This document shows positions 63,002 through 64,000 of a stretch of DNA of 64,000 bases, piece after piece. The position numbers were made by a program, and so were the translations under genes. The stretch is from the NCBI RefSeq assembly GCF_000308875.1, contig NZ_BAGL01000124.1, positions 1 through 64,000 of the forward strand, written 5' to 3'. The notes beneath the pieces are model-generated. The model saw only the letters and a list, made by a program, of their open reading frames with translations, had not been told where the DNA came from and searched no databases. Within the stretch, counting starts at the first letter, position 1. Every line of letters begins with the position of its first letter. Origin of the DNA: Nocardia transvalensis NBRC 15921 (lineage in GTDB: Bacteria > Actinomycetota > Actinomycetes > Mycobacteriales > Mycobacteriaceae).

Positions 63002-64000
63002 GTGCAGAAGATGTATGCGGGTGCGCGGCTGCGGGCGCTGCGCGAACAGCGCGGGCTGTCCCAATCCGCTCTGGCGAAGGCGCTGGAGCTTTCCGTCAGC
63101 TACATCAATCAACTGGAACACGATCAGCGCCCGCTCACCGTCCCGGTGCTGCTGCGCCTGAATTCCCGCTTCGATCTCGATACGGCGTTCTTCGCCGCGG
63201 ATACCGACGCGCGCCTGATCGCCGATCTCCAGGACGTGTTCACCGAGGATCCCGAGGGCGCGACCATCACCACCGCCGAGATGGACGATCTGGTGGCTCG
63301 CGTCCCGGCGGCGGCGCGGCTGCTCGTCTCCCTGCACCGGCGGCTGCGCGGGACCACCGAGCAGATGGAACGCGTATCCGCCGGAATCGACGGTATCGCA
63401 AGCGATCCCGCGGCCGCGATGCCCTACGAGGAGGTGCGCGACTATTTCTACGACCGCCGCAACCACATTCCGGAACTGGACGCCGCGGCCGAGGATCTGT
63501 TCGCGCGCAACGGTTTGAGCCTCGGCGGCCTCGATCTGCAACTCACCCGGATGCTGCGCGAGCAGCACGATATCGCGGTCGTCATCCGCACCGACGACCC
63601 GCATCGGCCCGGCCCGAAGCGGGTCTACGATCCCGGCGATCGGGTCGTGACCCTGGCGCGGCGGCTCAGTCCGGGGCAGCGCGCCTTCCAATTGGCCACG
63701 CAGCTGGCGTTTCTCACCCAGGCCGCGGTCATCGGCGACCTGATCGCCGCCGCGGACGCCCTGCCCGAACGCTCCCTCGGGTTGCTGCGCATCGGCCTGG
63801 CCAACTACTTCGCCGGAGCGCTCATCCTGCCCTACACCGCATTCCGGGACACCGCCGAGACCCTGCGCTACGACATCGAGATGCTCGCGGCGAAGTTCGA
63901 GGTCGGTTTCGAGACCGTCTGCCATCGCCTGTCCACCCTGCAACGGCCGGGCCGGCGCGGGGTGCCGTTCTTCTTCGTGCGCACCGACCGCGCCGGGAAC
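63002..64000 (+). CDS. RamB/PrpR-type short-chain fatty acyl regulator (partial)
   Basis: 333 codons are visible and the gene runs off the window; there is no stop. The N-terminus is an XRE helix-turn-helix (RLRALREQRGLSQSALAKALELSVSYINQLEHDQRPLT-like, first 45 residues). It is followed by the ScfR core with an IrrE/ImmA-like part in which the metal-binding HExxH is not evident (RAFQLATQLAF). PrpR (Rv1129c) and RamB of this family activate or repress methylcitrate and glyoxylate genes in response to short-chain acyl-CoA. GTG 63002 or ATG 63011 can be the start. Divergent from prpDBC. Confidence 0.92.
   Translation, partial: MQKMYAGARLRALREQRGLSQSALAKALELSVSYINQLEHDQRPLTVPVLLRLNSRFDLDTAFFAADTDARLIADLQDVFTEDPEGATITTAEMDDLVARVPAAARLLVSLHRRLRGTTEQMERVSAGIDGIASDPAAAMPYEEVRDYFYDRRNHIPELDAAAEDLFARNGLSLGGLDLQLTRMLREQHDIAVVIRTDDPHRPGPKRVYDPGDRVVTLARRLSPGQRAFQLATQLAFLTQAAVIGDLIAAADALPERSLGLLRIGLANYFAGALILPYTAFRDTAETLRYDIEMLAAKFEVGFETVCHRLSTLQRPGRRGVPFFFVRTDRAGN

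Overview
The window is about 70% GC with tightly packed, often overlapping genes. It looks like a chromosomal segment of a mycolic-acid actinomycete, most probably Nocardia or a close relative. The support is a methylcitrate operon (prpD-prpB-prpC) with a divergent RamB/PrpR-type regulator, Acg-type nitroreductase, MmyB-type regulator, DUF3159 protein, Tat-exported cholesterol-oxidase-like GMC enzyme, IdeR/DtxR-type iron boxes, and many TetR, IclR, LysR and PucR regulators. I saw no rRNA or tRNA gene, CRISPR array, transposase or prophage. Taxonomy is inference from gene content.

Layout. 0-7.8 kb: end of an unknown gene, PucR regulator, divergent HxlR/MFS pair, secreted GMC oxidase, small secreted protein, Acg-type nitroreductase, MmyB regulator, NTF2-like protein. 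7.8-18.4 kb: siderophore-interacting protein under an iron box, type II NADH dehydrogenase, DUF3159 protein, stand-alone family A DNA polymerase, CsoR/CstR-type repressor with DUF302 protein and a perfect palindrome, M3 peptidase, LysR regulator, an alpha/beta hydrolase with a large internal deletion followed by an intact one. 18.4-26.8 kb: two minus-strand units, each behind an iron box. One encodes SbnB-like, type III PLP decarboxylase, SbnA-like and MATE proteins; the other encodes an Fe-siderophore ABC importer. No NIS or NRPS synthetase is present, so this looks like a compact metallophore locus with an unassigned product. 26.8-32.3 kb: homogentisate catabolism with a conserved unknown protein and an IclR regulator. 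32.3-38.4 kb: IclR-controlled catabolic cluster (NTF2-like, two SDRs, flavoprotein, MHS transporter, ABM monooxygenase).

38.4-42.6 kb: a signalling cluster with a cobalamin-binding protein carrying the CarH-type Trp-x9-Glu-His motif but no DNA-binding domain, translationally coupled to a PP2C/SpoIIE phosphatase, with a STAS anti-sigma antagonist and a PAS-ANTAR protein beside it. This is a plausible B12 light or redox sensor feeding partner switching. 42.6-53.6 kb: sulfatase, cytochrome P450 without an ExxR Arg, 844 bp of apparently non-coding DNA with four contiguous 14-bp repeats, acyl-CoA oxidase-like protein, three TetR regulators, DapB-like and Tat-exported FAD oxidoreductases. 53.8-57.4 kb: SDR, saccharopine-dehydrogenase-like protein and acyl-CoA ligase behind three TetR-type operator copies. 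57.4-59.3 kb: frameshifted histidine phosphatase, CbtA and CbtB cobalt transporter behind a cobalamin riboswitch. 59.3-64 kb: prpC, prpB, prpD and the divergent RamB/PrpR regulator, cut off by the window end.

The two strongest leads are the iron-controlled DAP/decarboxylase/MATE locus and the DNA-binding-free CarH-like B12 sensor fused genetically to a SpoIIE/STAS module.
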